This document shows, piece after piece, positions 31,049 through 41,055 of a DNA stretch of 64,000 bases. The notes below the pieces were generated by a model. It was given only the letters and a program-made list of their open reading frames with translations. It was not told the DNA's origin and did no database searches. How positions within the stretch are numbered: position 1 is the first letter of the stretch; every line of letters starts with the position of its first letter. Position numbers and translations under genes: made by a program. This DNA comes from Tipula vernalis (lineage: Eukaryota > Arthropoda > Insecta > Diptera > Tipulidae). Location of the stretch: NCBI GenBank assembly GCA_958295665.1, contig OY282558.1:136546326-136610325 (forward strand), written 5' to 3'.

Positions 31049-34000
31049 CTAGGGAAGATCCCCTTTCTTCGCCCCTTTCTTTAGATCCCCTTTCTTCGCT
31101 TTCAGGATCTCCTCCACAAAGTGGGCTACTAGGCTCCACTCCTTCTCTTCTCGGAGCATGATTTCTACCGCCGTTTCTGGGGAACATATATCCCCTTCTG
31201 CTTCAAGCGCCGCGCCCTGCTCCTCCCATGCGTCACATGAGAAGAAAGTGTGCTCCGCGTCATCGGTACTCCCTGGGCAGTATAGGCATTCCGCCGACGT
31301 GACCGTCCTCATTCTCCACAGGTAGGATCTTAAGTACCCGTGGCCGCTAAAGAACTGGATCAGGTAATAACCGACCTCTCCGTGACTCCTTTCGGTCCAG
31401 GGGCCCACCAGAGCGATAACTCTGGCTGTCCATCTCCCTTTTGGCTCATTTTCCCATGCTCTCTGCCAGGTTTGCATGGTTCGGGACCTTTCCTCCATAC
31501 TCGCTACCTTCCGGCCGACTTCCAGTTTCCTGTGGTATATAGCTTTCCGCTCCTGCGCTACAAGATGTATGGGGATACATCCCGCTATAACCAAGATTGC
31601 GGCCTTCGACGCCACACGCACCGCGCTTCGCCTCTGTACCTGTAGAAGCCGCTTCCGATACATTTATTTGTGCATGGAGTCTGCCCAAACCTCTCCCCCA
31701 TATAGCAGAACCGATTGAACCGCTGCCATAAGTAGTCGCCTCTTAATAGCCCTTTGCCGCTGGTATTGGCCATGAGCCTACTTAGGGCGGTCACTCCCTT
31801 TGCCGCCTTATCCGCCGTCTGCCGGATCTGCTCGAAAATAGCTCAGTTTCGAGTCTATAAAGATTCCTAATTATTTTAACTGCGGCTTTGTTTCGATCAC
31901 CTCATTGCCAACCCACATCGGGAGAGATGGTTGGATTCTCTTTTTGGTTAGTACCGTAATCTCAGTTTTGCTGAGAGCTAGGGCTAGTCCGTGCTCCTCC
32001 ATCCAGCCATTTATGGCCCGCATAGCCTGGTTTAACTTCAGCTGGGCCTGTTTGGTGTCCCGCGCAGCAATTCCTCTCGAAGTAGCATTTCTCACGTCCA
32101 GCGTTACTAGGAGGACAATGCGACGAGAGACGTGGTTATAGTTCTCCGCTCTCCTTACGGCTTCCGTGATCTCTTGGACTGCGTCTATTGTGGATAGGCC
32201 CCGCTTGAATCCGTACTGCCTAGGTGAAAGGTCTCCCGCAGATTTAATCGCGGCCGTGAGTCTCTCCCTAATTAATTTCTCTAACAGTTTACCTGCCGTG
32301 TCGAGCATACACAGCGGCCGATAGGATGAGAGCAGCTCGGGGTCGTCTTTACCCTTCTTGACCAATACCAGCCGCGCTTTCTTCCATCTGGTACTAAACA
32401 CTCCCTCCGTCAAACAAGCGTTGAACATTGTTAGCATGAGTTCGGGATCCTGCTGGAAGACGATTTTCAATACATCATTGGGTATTCCGTCCGGGCCCGG
32501 CGTTTTTTTGTTTTTTAGCAAGAGTATCGCTTTCTCGAGTTCTGCCTCTGAAAATGACGGGACCTCCATCTCTTGCCGTTCGGTGGCTCTTTCCCTCAGC
32601 GGGTGACTGGGGAAAAGGGTTTTCACAATATACTCCGCAGTTCCGGCATCCATCACGCGTGTTAGTTTCTGGGCTCCTAGCTTCTGGGTCACTAACTGGT
32701 AACCCAGTCCCCATGGGTCTCCGTCGATGTCTTCTATTAGTTGTTTCCAACATCGGGCTTTGCTCTTCTTCATCATCCGGCGTAGTAGCTTTTTTGCGGA
32801 TTTATGTTCAGCGGATAGTGTTCAATATCCTGGATTATCAGCTCTGAGCTAACAACGAAGCAAAACACAATGAATCACTACTTAGAGAAACCAAATAAGC
32901 ACGTAATATTTATCTGAAGAAAACAGCTGATTGACGATCGAAGCAATCCAATTTGTGCAAATTATATGTACAAATTTCCTATTCATCGCAAGTGTCGGAT
33001 TCTATATATTTGTGGGTTACGGCGATTCCTGAAAAGAAACAAGAAGAAACAAAGAATCATTTTATTTATTATGTATCAATTTTCTACTTATCTGATTATA
33101 ATTATAGTCCAACTTAACTGGTTTCCTTCATGTAATTGTTATTTGGTTATCTAAAAATGTATCATATGTTTAAATTTATTATAATTAATTAATTACCATT
33201 TGTATTATATAAAACTTACCATTATGAATGTTTTGTTGACATAAAAAGTTTGACAGATCTAAAAATGGAGGAAATTTATGTAATAGAGTAATGCGAAATT
33301 TTGTACTAACATTATAGGAAAACGAATGTTGTGAATCTGAAAGGGCAGATGTCACTATGGTATTAGTAAATAATTTGTGAAACAAATTATTTCTATAAAA
33401 ATAAATGCTTTTTTGGAAGATCCGTCAACGTGAACATACCTAAAAGTTAAAAATAGTAAAAATAATAAATGTTAAAAAGATTAAAAAGAAAGGTGTTTTA
33501 ATAAAGGCTTAATTGCGAACGATACGACAAACACAAGCAAGTTTTTGTTGGTCCATCAATTACACGAAGCCAAAAATTAAATTCATCAAACCCAGGTAAA
33601 ATTAAAATTCAGTCCACTGCCACGGGTATTATTCAGACAGCCGGTTAGCTTCGGTACGGTCTGTTACTCGCTGAGCTTTCCGCCGGCTTGCCAAACATGT
33701 CTTACGTGCTGCCGCGAGTTCTGCTGTCCACCAATATGCAGAAAGCTTCCCTTAGCGTGGTTTCCTCTTTGGCATGGATGCCTCACATGCCGAGCCAATG
33801 AGACCCATAGTCTTCCGTTCATACCTGAGCTATTTTCTGCTATCTGCCGCCTACCTTTCGTCAGTTCCTCCATGAATCGCTTCACATCCAGCCTTTGCAG
33901 GTTCCACCTGTGAAGTTTAACCGGCGTGTCAATGCGCTGTCTCCTGCCAACCTCAAATTGGATGTATCGGTGGTCACTGCCGCAATAATCCTCCATAACC

Positions 34001-34401
34001 ATCCAGTTATGGGTGTGCGGAACTAGGGCCTCCGATGCGAGGGTGAAATGTGGTATCATCTCTGTATACCCTGGTCGGCGAAAGGTTGTCACAGAGCCGC
34101 TATTCATCACCTAGAGTCCTGCTCTAGCGGCCATCTCCAGAATGAGTCTACCTCTTGTGTCGGGGTTTGGCATCCCCCACTCCAGTGCTCTCGTGTTGAA
34201 ATCTCCGGCCACCACCAAATGCCCAGAAATTGCGGCTATCTCGTCCTCCAGACCATCCAGCTTTGCCCCAAACTGTGCGATTTTTTCGTTCGGGGTGAAG
34301 TAGCAACTTACGTAGGTTTTGCTCCTATTCATATTCCCTTGCAGAATACGGATCATTTTCGGCTCTTCACCGCCTATAGTGTCTCCCGGTATACTTGGCA
34401 C
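31049..34401 (-). pseudogene. R1-type LINE ORF2 (endonuclease and reverse transcriptase), deletion-bearing
   Basis: The endonuclease piece starts ~34350 (ILQGNMNRSK) and jumps to YFTPNEKIAQF, GDFNTRALEW and later DYCGSDHRYIQFEV (~33980). The N-terminal half of the domain with the catalytic E is missing. RT runs from ~32800 (KKLLRRMMKKSKARCWKQL) through PGPDGIPNDV, SSYRPLCMLDTAGK and SPRQYGFKRG, then LDVRNA is joined directly to AARDTKQAQLKLNQ. About 95 residues with motifs A, B and the YxDD site are gone. The C-terminus has CLYCPGSTDDAEHTFFSC, the R1-clade zinc motif. Frameshifts occur at ~34105, ~31870 and ~31660. Confidence 0.85.
32812..33631. mobile_element. 820-bp insertion in the LINE, flanked by TTCAG
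   Basis: TTCAG occurs at 32807-32811 and 33632-33636. Removing one copy plus the 820 bases rejoins the LINE ORF2 frame exactly. The insert is non-coding and AT-rich. Parts resemble the BEL LTR at 49.2 kb in order and wording (GAATCATTTTATTTATTATG ... CTTATCTGATTAT; GTGAACATACCTAAAA), so it may be a solo BEL/Pao LTR. Its ends (CGGATAG, GTATTA) are not the usual TG...CA. Confidence 0.65.
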
Positions 34402-34433
34402 TTGCCGGAACCCGGGAAATGATTTATCTGTGC

Positions 34434-35739
34434 CTACTCAATACCCCTATCAGTGCACAATATACAATTTGCCGCGGAAGTACACTCTCTTGCCTTGTGA
34501 CCAACAGCGAGACATTTGTAGCACAGTTTGCTTCTATCTGGACCTGTGCAATTCTTAGCCATATGGCCATACCCCGAGTACCTAAAACATCGTGTGACAA
34601 CGATCCTTTCCCGCACTCTGCAATATACCCAGCCTATCTTCAACCTCCATTCATTGAATAGTTTGGCTGCCACTTCTCCTCTATCTCTGTGATAGCTACT
34701 TGCTGTCCCCTAAATCCAGGGAAGAGGTTGACTTTAATCGGGCCCACCTCTGGGATTTCCCTTTTTAGAGCCGCCACAACTTCTTGAACAGTGGTCAAGC
34801 CGTCTAGGTCGCGAATCTCCACCGACACCTTTGGTTCTCCCAAGGCGTGTCTCAACGCACCACAAAATCCCTCTTTGTTTTTGGATTTCAGTCCTAATTC
34901 CAGGAGGACGTCACCTGCTCTGGTCTGCCGGATTGTCTGACCACCGCCTCTGTTTCCCCTGGATTTACCTTGCTACGCATTTCCGCTAGCACTTGTGCGT
35001 AAGTCTTCACCTCCACTGGCCTTATTATAAGCGCCTCAGGTCGGAACCTACGACGCTTCTTACGCCTTTCCTCATCCTTTTTGTGCGACCTCGCGTTTGT
35101 CATTGGGTCTGCTATTTTCCGGCCCATTACACTCAGCTGCCTTTGCTTCCAAGTTTGACCGTCTCCTCTCCCTCCTGGACTGCGGGTTTTCCCATAAAGC
35201 TTTCCCCGCTCCTTCCGGTGTTAAGGTCTCATCCCTAATCTTTTCTCCTGTAGCTCCTTTTGTTCTGCAGGGCTCGTAGCAGGTCTTTTTTTACTACCGG
35301 CTGCGTTGGGGGTATCGGGAGCTTCCTGCAATTTTGTACCATTTGATAAATGAGCTTCCGGCCTCTTCTGAATACGGGCGAAGTAAGTGATGTCGTCAAG
35401 AGCATCCTCCAGCTCCACAAGTCCTATCTTGATATCATTAGATATATTATTTTGTCTGAGAGTGGCCTTTTTCATCTTATCGATGATGCTCTTGCACCTC
35501 TGCAGTAACGCACCATGGTCTAAGCTTTCCACCAGCGTATCAGTTCTCTCCGGCGGGATATGTTGAGAAGCCCCAGCCGAAACACCAGTTTCCCTTAGCT
35601 CTTCCTCCTCCACGTCCTCTATCACCACTGCCTCTACAGTAGGAATGGGGGAACTGGGCAACTTAGGTGAAAGGCTTCTCACCAATGTATTCGCCGTGTT
35701 CTTTTTTTGGAAATCTTTACCTCTTGTCGCTTCTTCCAA
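34434..35739 (-). pseudogene. R1-type LINE ORF1 (gag-like nucleic-acid-binding protein)
   Basis: The start is taken as ATG 35739. The first ~170 residues are acidic then helical (ALLQRCKSIIDKMKKATLRQ) and end in a basic KKRPATSPAEQKE stretch. Two broken pieces follow (KTYAQVLAEMRSKVNPGE; KVSVEIRDLDGLTTVQEVVA, a typical R1 gag middle). The C-terminus at 34434-34600 carries CCHC-type knuckles: CFRYSGYGHMAKNC, CYKCLAVGHKAREC and a third starting CILC. Frameshifts near 35200, 34890 and 34660 break it. This type of protein coats LINE RNA and brings it to the target site. Confidence 0.8.
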
Positions 35740-36120
35740 AAACCACCTTTCCCAAGGGTGTACCGGTCCCTTTCTCCAAATTGCTTGTAGTCATATCTGC
35801 TACCACCGCCAAGTTCCCACGGTTGTAGCATTGCGGTCGCTGGATATCGACGACTGGGAGCCCGCTCGCTCGCTGCTCACAGTCGCCGGTACTGGGTTTC
35901 CGAATCCTTGCACCGTAAGTTTTACTCCTTCTGTACCTTCCATGCTGTTTTTTTTGTTAGTGGGTTCCTTCCCTTAGCATATAAGACCTACTGCCAGGTA
36001 ATAAAACAGCCGCTCCTAGCCTGGAGAACAGACGCTGACCAAGGAGCCACTCAATATGAGTTCCAGTTTTGGTCCGAGGGTGGTATTTTATTTACCAGCG
36101 GGTTATTGGTTCTTATTAGA

Positions 36121-36495
36121 TCAGCAGCTACTGGATTGATCTAGTTTATTGGATTCATTATTTATGGTACAAGGAAAATGCTCTGCAAATTTTGCAGTTT
36201 GCTCAATTAATTTATCCATTTTGCTCAATAACTGCGAAATATCTTTGCTAAAACCACCAGCAGAAGATGTATATGTCACGTCCGTTTCAACCTCACCACA
36301 ACTTTTTTTATCATCTATAGCACTTGTAGCCACCGAACGTCTACCTTCAGTTTCCTACAATTTTCACATATCTTCTAATAACTGAAGCCTAATTTCAACA
36401 CATTTGTGATGGAAAAACTGGAAACATTTGCCGGTACATTGCATTCCTGCTTTGGTCCGTTTTGTAACATTTATAGAACAAATTTGACAGAATGC
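36121..36495 (-). pseudogene. PHD-finger / coiled-coil ORF of the 8-bp-duplication transposon
   Basis: It follows a CACAATATAG acceptor-like site. ~36495-36370 reads FCQICSINVTKRTKAGMQC and then GKCFQFFHHKCVEI: Cx2C, Cx3C and Hx2C spacing, the first part of a PHD-type finger. After a TGA the frame continues (SVATSAIDDKKS...) into FSKDISQLLSKMDKLIEQTA, a heptad-like helix, and ends ESNKLDQSSSC at ~36121. It is interrupted at its 3' side by the LINE at ~36110. It is on the same strand as the peptidase gene and probably a separate gene of the transposon. The function is unknown; such fingers bind histone tails or act in protein contacts. Confidence 0.5.
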
Positions 36496-36639
36496 TATAT
36501 TGTGAAAAACAATTATTATGTTATCAAAACACTCAAATTTAATAAATATATTGAAAACTTATTTAATTTTTAGCAAAAGATGATTTAATTTTCTTGGAAC
36601 GAAAAAACAAACACGACCGTTTGACATAAAATTCGAGAA

Positions 36640-36800
36640 ACGAAATTACTAATAAATTATAGATATTAATTAATAATTAATAATTAATTATGAAACTACA
36701 GTTGCATTCGAGGCGACGGCTCAGATTTTTCTGTTTGCTTACAGATACAGAATTTTTTAAACGATTTTTTCACTATTAATTATTAATAATTAATAATTGG
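36640..36800 (+). pseudogene. Inverted scrap of the peptidase ORF inside AT repeats
   Basis: 36700-36770 on the plus strand (GCATTCGAGGCGACGGCTCA, CAGATTTTTCTGTTTGCTTA, CAGATACAGAATTTTTTAAA) is a diverged copy of the Cys-box region of the minus-strand ORF (about 37480-37556 reversed). It is flanked on both sides by ATTAATAATTAATAATT words. Confidence 0.7.
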
Positions 36801-37655
36801 CTAGTTTTTATACTTGGAATATATTAATATTGCCGGATTAACCCTTGTTGCCGTATTTATGGCCATTGGAAATTGCAACATGTCATCGTGTATCTCCCAT
36901 GTATTTTCATTACGTTTTACGTAAGATCGAAAATGGCCAGGCATATTTTTTTTACCCAATTATTCGTAATGCACAATTCCTTTAAGGTGGAACTCCTCCT
37001 CTTGAGTTAAATATATTATTTGACAAATTTCCTTTATTTGTATATGATAGGTCTTATTAGTCGGATTTACATCAAATATTATAATACCATAATTACTAAA
37101 GAATTGTTTTATTTTATTTCCGTGACATTTTGCACAACTTGATGTTTCAAAATCCACATAGTCTTGAAGATTCATCATTGATAGTTGGTTAAAACTAAAG
37201 ACATCCTTAATAGGCATATAAAATGTGGGTCTTAAATTTGATATGTCATTACATTTTATACGTTTTCTCGTCTCAGTTAGTGTCGAGGGAAGCATTTTCT
37301 TTAAAATAAATGATATGGAACATGTACCATCTAAATTAATGCTAGTTTCTTTCGAAACTAGCTCCGGACGATCTTGGTAGATCTCTAAAAGCAGTCGAGA
37401 TCTTTGATTGTAGATTGTTTCAATATCATCACTATTTGCTAGCTCCAGTATAAATTTAAAAATTTTGTTATTCGACGTGCGAAAAAATCTTTTAAAAAAC
37501 TCTGTATCTGTAAATAAACATAGAAAAATCTGAGCAGTCGCATCGAATGCACATGTATTTTTAATTTTTATGGTAAATTTATCTTGTACAAAAGAATGAC
37601 CATTTGATGACGTCCTTGTCCCAAACGAAATTCGTTTTTCTAAATTTTTTTGCAA
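36801..37655 (-). pseudogene. USP/UCH-like cysteine peptidase encoded by a DNA transposon
   Basis: An ORF of 284 codons plus stop, from ATG 37655 to TAG 36803-36801, with one in-frame TAA at 36960-36962. Near residue 34 is NTCAFDATAQIF, which matches the Cys box of C19 ubiquitin peptidases (NTC, Cys codon 37553-37551). After the stop comes GHFRSYVKR (His codon 36935-36933), W and IHDD, the His box. In the middle, CAKCHGNKIK (~37130) could be half of a zinc ribbon. The N-terminus (QKNLEKRISFGTRT) is coded by the inner edge of the terminal inverted repeat. Homologous transposon proteins are familiar from insects. The catalytic role is inference. Confidence 0.6.
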
Positions 37656-38042
37656 GAGCCCTACGGCTCATATCAAAATGGCACTAAGTGATTTCAATTC
37701 CGCAATGTATTGCCTTTACAACCTATATAGTCACTATACGAGCCAATCTCTGAGATTCATGCTATTTGGTATAATAGAGAACAACGTCCTTATTCCAAAC
37801 GAAATTCATCGATTTGTTAATTTTCTAAATTTCTTTGCAAGAGCCCTACAACTTATACCAAAATATTAAAGTGGTGCTAAGTTTTTTGATTTGTTGAAAA
37901 GCATATTGGAAATGAATGTTAGAAATTATTTGAGGCTTGTTTTATTTGAATAACTTTATTTTTGTTAAATACAGTGTTAAAAGAAGTATGTACACTCGCA
38001 TAAATGTTTGTCCAAAAAAGTGTCCAAAAACTTCACACCGGT
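37610..38042 (-). repeat. Right terminal inverted repeat, ~430 bp
   Basis: Inverted copy of 29276-29760. It contains an internal partial duplication: CAAGAGCCCTAC occurs at ~37653 and ~37842, each preceded by an AACGAAATTC-type stretch. Confidence 0.9.
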
Positions 38043-38050
38043 CTATTTAC
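38043..38050 (+). repeat. Right target-site duplication CTATTTAC
   Basis: Perfect match to 29268-29275. Confidence 0.9.
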
Positions 38051-38650
38051 AGGCAAATTTTTCTTTAAGGCACTCCCGACGTTTTCGCAGTTTGTTTTTC
38101 AACTTTATGAGTAGCCAAATCGAAGACGTACGGCTAAAATTTCGTACATCATTGCACTACTTCATGCCGGCCTAAAGTACCTACATGAAAACCGCTACTG
38201 TCTTTAACCGTAAATAACGCCTAAGCGTTTTAAACGAATAGTACGCTTATTGGGCGTTTTATTCAAATACAGCGCCCTAGGCATTACATTTGATAAACAT
38301 TTCTATACTTCACATCTATATATTGTAATGTGTTGAGGAATTACCTGGTATCATTATAGAATTTGTCCATAGCATTGCTCATCGCGGCATTTACCTGTAG
38401 CTTGAGCCGGCAAAGGTAGGTTGGTCGTGGGTGTGTGATGTTTTTCTATGGACCTTGAAATACCGCAGATTTGATAAAAAATTGGTGATCATTGTGATCA
38501 CAACAAGGATTGGGGGAAGAATTAGAAATGTTGGATCCGCCTACCGTGACCAACAGAAAAACAACATCAAACGTCCGTGACTGCACTAAAACCATAGTTG
38601 ATTAAACCGTTGGTTTTTTCCAGTACAGTCAGTGACTCCCTGTTTAAGAT
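38051..38650. other. Non-coding interval
   Basis: No ORF. It is less AT-rich than most of the window (for example CCTAGGCATTAC and GCGGCATTTACC). It could be the 3' flank of the DUF4780 element or host DNA. Confidence 0.4.
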
Positions 38651-38669
38651 GATAACAGCTGACCTATAG

Positions 38670-39678
38670 TCAGCCTTTGTCTACGAGCTTAGCCACTTTC
38701 CAGTTGTGCGTTGGCAACTCCGGGTTGCCAAACTGCAACAACTGGAGTATCACCTTTGGATCACTACGCTCCGAAGGGATGTATACCCTAGCTCTTGGTC
38801 TGCAGGGGATCTCCTCCCTATCAATCACAGCAAGGGTGGCTCCGGGCCATACCTGGCCAAGTCCCCCACTGCCTTCTTATAAAGCAGCAGGGACCTGTGA
38901 TCTGCACAGGCAGTCAGTTTCACCTGATTCCTGTGCCAACCTGCGTCCCGACAAGTCGGATCAAATCCTATATTTTTCGACAGGACTTTCAGATAGGTGG
39001 TGGCTAAGGCCCCTTCCACCTTCCTCCAATTGGCAGGCGTGATACTACCATCCTCTTGGGATTTGTCAATAACTGCCACAACCAGCTGATCCTTGAGGAC
39101 CTTGTTAAAAGACTTTCCTCCTGAGATCTTTTTCTTATAAGCTGTGAGTAGGCTGAAGGGCCTTCCGACTTTTTCTCGGTGACTTTTTTTGCCCACTCAA
39201 GCTTGGCTTTGTCTTTATCCGTCCTGTCTTCTGGCGAGATGTTATTTATCTTATCCAGGGCCCTCCAGGCCTTCCTCCTAGTATTATAGGTTGGTTTTGA
39301 GGAACCAGCTTCATTCGTGCTTTGGTTCCGTTTTGTATTTGTATACTCAGATTTGGCGACCCGAGTGGAGGGACCAGCCTTGCTTGAGCTTATGTCCCGT
39401 CGTTTATTTGTAGACTCAAAGTCAGGCGTACAGACCCGGGTCTCGTTGTCCCCATTTTCCGGATTTTTTAGAGAGCCGGACACTTTTTGTTGTTTTTTGT
39501 TCTTATCAAGATCCATAATTGTTCCCACGAATATCGGAGAAAGAAATCTCCATCTGTACAGAGATCCGCAGTACACAGATAAGGCTACATAATCCGGAGG
39601 GCGCCAAGTATCCGGATCCACCGTTAGCGACTGAGCTAGTTTTAAAGCTGGGCCCCCAGTCTGGTCGATTATCGGCAC
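38670..39678 (-). pseudogene. DUF4780-type LINE ORF1 (gag-like)
   Basis: 39678-39004 starts MPIIDQTGG and has a long charged, disordered region (NKKQQKVSGSLKNPENGD ... TYNTRRKAWRALDKI). ~39150-38830 in another frame reads LVVAVIDKSQEDGSITPANW, CRDAGWHRNQVKLTACADH and LLLYKKAVGDLARYG. ~38825-38670 in a third frame reads IDREEIPCRPRARVYIPSE, DPKVILQLLQFGNPELPTHN and WKVAKLVDKG, then a stop. This is the DUF4780 domain found in ORF1 of insect LINEs. Two frameshifts break it, and no pol follows on the minus strand, so only the 5' part of the element is present. Confidence 0.75.
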
Positions 39679-39985
39679 GGTACGATTAACACCTTAACTC
39701 AGCCTAGCGATTTGTTTAAGGTTGACTCCTTTAGCGCCATCGTTTAGCCTAGAAGCCAAAGAATCAGCAATCTAGTTACCAGCGGTCACCACGTGGAGGT
39801 AACACGAGCAATTGCGAAAGTTGCAAGTTACGGAGCTGGCCGCAAGTGCCAACTTGAATCCCCCGAGCAACTTCACACCTGACCACCTGGTCAGTCCATT
39901 CTCTTTTGATTTATCGACATTATTGAAACGAATAAAAATGCTATTCATTTGGGAGGCGCATCTACCCCCCCCCGTGCTTGGTTAA
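39679..39985 (-). other. 5' leader of the DUF4780 LINE
   Basis: A GC-richer stretch directly upstream of the ORF1 on the minus strand (GTCACCACGTGGAGGTAACA, GGAGCTGGCCGCAAGTGCCA on plus), ending near a C-run at 39967-39975. It is probably the LINE 5' UTR with internal promoter; no start site can be defined. Confidence 0.45.
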
Positions 39986-39989
39986 TACG

Positions 39990-40375
39990 AATAGGCTGTG
40001 ACTTTCGGCCCTTATATAGTTAGTCGTGTCCGACAACAGAGTTTTGGTATTTCCTTAATCGATATGAGTGACAAACATGTCGTTTGAAGTGATAAACTTC
40101 TTTTTAATTGGCATTTCCTTAGTCATTTGAAAAGTTTTATGTCACTTGAAATGACAATTTCGTTGCCTGAAATTTACAAGTGATACAAAATGGATGAAGG
40201 CAAAAAACGTTAGTTTTTTATTTTTGAATCATATTTTAGCTAATTAGTACGTTTTTAATTATGAGAATTTAACCAAATGAGTTAAAAAGCCACTTATATT
40301 GTGTCAAACGATTTACACCAAAAATATTGAAATACAAATTTTTAAAAATATTTTCAATTTGTTAACGCAACCCAA
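39990..40375. other. AT-rich interval with GTCACTTGAAATGACA-like words
   Basis: No gene. It contains AAGTGATAAACTTC and GTCACTTGAAATGACAAT. Similar GTGACACGATAATTGTCAC words lie on the other side of the LINE fragment at ~41073-41095. Confidence 0.4.
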
Positions 40376-41055
40376 TTGACATTTCCCGTGTCGAGTTGCT
40401 AGCCTCCCATCAGGCGCCTCCCCAGGTGGTGCATAGGGGTAAAACCCTAATCGACTTGTCGGTGAGTAGATGGGAAATAAAATACCATTCGCGGACCAAA
40501 ACTAGCTAAGGGTGGTTCCCTGAATATAATAATCAATATTGAGGATCCGAAAGGAGTAACCATTACTTCGCAGGGAAGCGGATACCCAGTGCCGGCGACT
40601 TTGTGACGTGAGCAAGCGGGCTCCCAGTCGTCGAAATCTAACGACCGCAATACTTTAGAGGATGAACTCTGAAAACCCATTTGGAAGAAGTTCCATAATG
40701 TCAAGATGGGACATCCTCAACTAGAAGTGTTGACATCGAAAATGAAGAACTCCATAGACAACTGTGAAAGATTTAAAAAATTACATCGGAGTTAATTAAC
40801 GAAGTAAAAACTCTTAAGATAGAAAATGCGAAACTGAAAAATTCTTTACAAGCAAAGGAACCTGAGGAACAGCATGTTTCAGAGTTCCCTAGGAAAATTG
40901 CTTTACAAGCCAAGAATACAGAGTAAAAGTGCGCTACAGGGTCCCACACTGACGAAGAAGAATTAAGAGAAGAAACTGACTGGATCCTAAAAAAGAACAG
41001 GAAGAAAAAGCCTGCAAAAAAAGAAGGCAAATCTCAGATTCTGTTTCATGAATAA
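40376..41055 (+). pseudogene. R1-type LINE 5' UTR and ORF1 start
   Basis: On the plus strand: TTCCCGTGTCGAGTTGCTAG, AGGCGCCTCCCCAGGTGGTG, GGGAAATAAAATACC, CGGACCAAAACTAG, and at ~40575-40650 GCCGGCGACTTTGTGACGTG with GCGGGCTCCCAGTCGTCGA. This is the counterpart of the reversed block at ~35840-36110, so it is the same LINE family in the opposite orientation. From ~40736 a degraded ORF1 reads ENEELHRQL, SELINEVKTLKIENAKLKNS (coiled coil) and WILKKNRKKKPAKKEGKS before a stop at 41055. Everything downstream of ORF1's coiled coil is missing. Confidence 0.6.

Larger units (their letters stand above)
31038..36110 (-). mobile_element. R1-type LINE with internal deletions and a nested insert
   Basis: A full-length-looking non-LTR retrotransposon on the minus strand: 5' UTR (~36110-35740) with the same GGGAGCCCGCT block as the copy at 40.6 kb, gag-like ORF1 with CCHC knuckles, endonuclease, RT and a C-terminal zinc motif. 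The 3' end is at ~31038, followed by the AT array. It is split by an 820-bp insert at 32812-33631. Both enzymatic cores are deleted, so it could move only in trans. Confidence 0.85.
29276..38042 (-). mobile_element. 8.8 kb DNA transposon with 8-bp target duplication, holding nested insertions
   Basis: The terminus ACCGGTGTGAAGTTTTTGGA at 29276 is matched by its complement ending at 38042, and both are flanked by CTATTTAC. The inverted repeats are ~440 bp. The element's own genes are on the minus strand at the right: a USP-like peptidase (36801-37655) and a PHD/coiled-coil ORF (36121-36495). The interior has been filled by an R1-type LINE (31038-36110), an AT array (29889-31037) and a LINE 5' fragment (29780-29888). 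An 8-bp duplication is known for hAT, P and the Kyakuja/Dileera/Zisupton group. No hAT or P transposase is seen, so the superfamily is open. Confidence 0.85.

Noticed and set aside
31340..31645. Plus-strand ORFs of 80-101 codons over the R1-type LINE
   Set aside because: Shadows of the GC-richer minus-strand LINE coding region; no recognisable protein.
32805..33639. Reading the LINE insert as a canonical TG...CA solo LTR with ends at TGTTCA and GACA
   Set aside because: These ends leave no target duplication and do not restore the LINE frame; the TTCAG-bounded version does.
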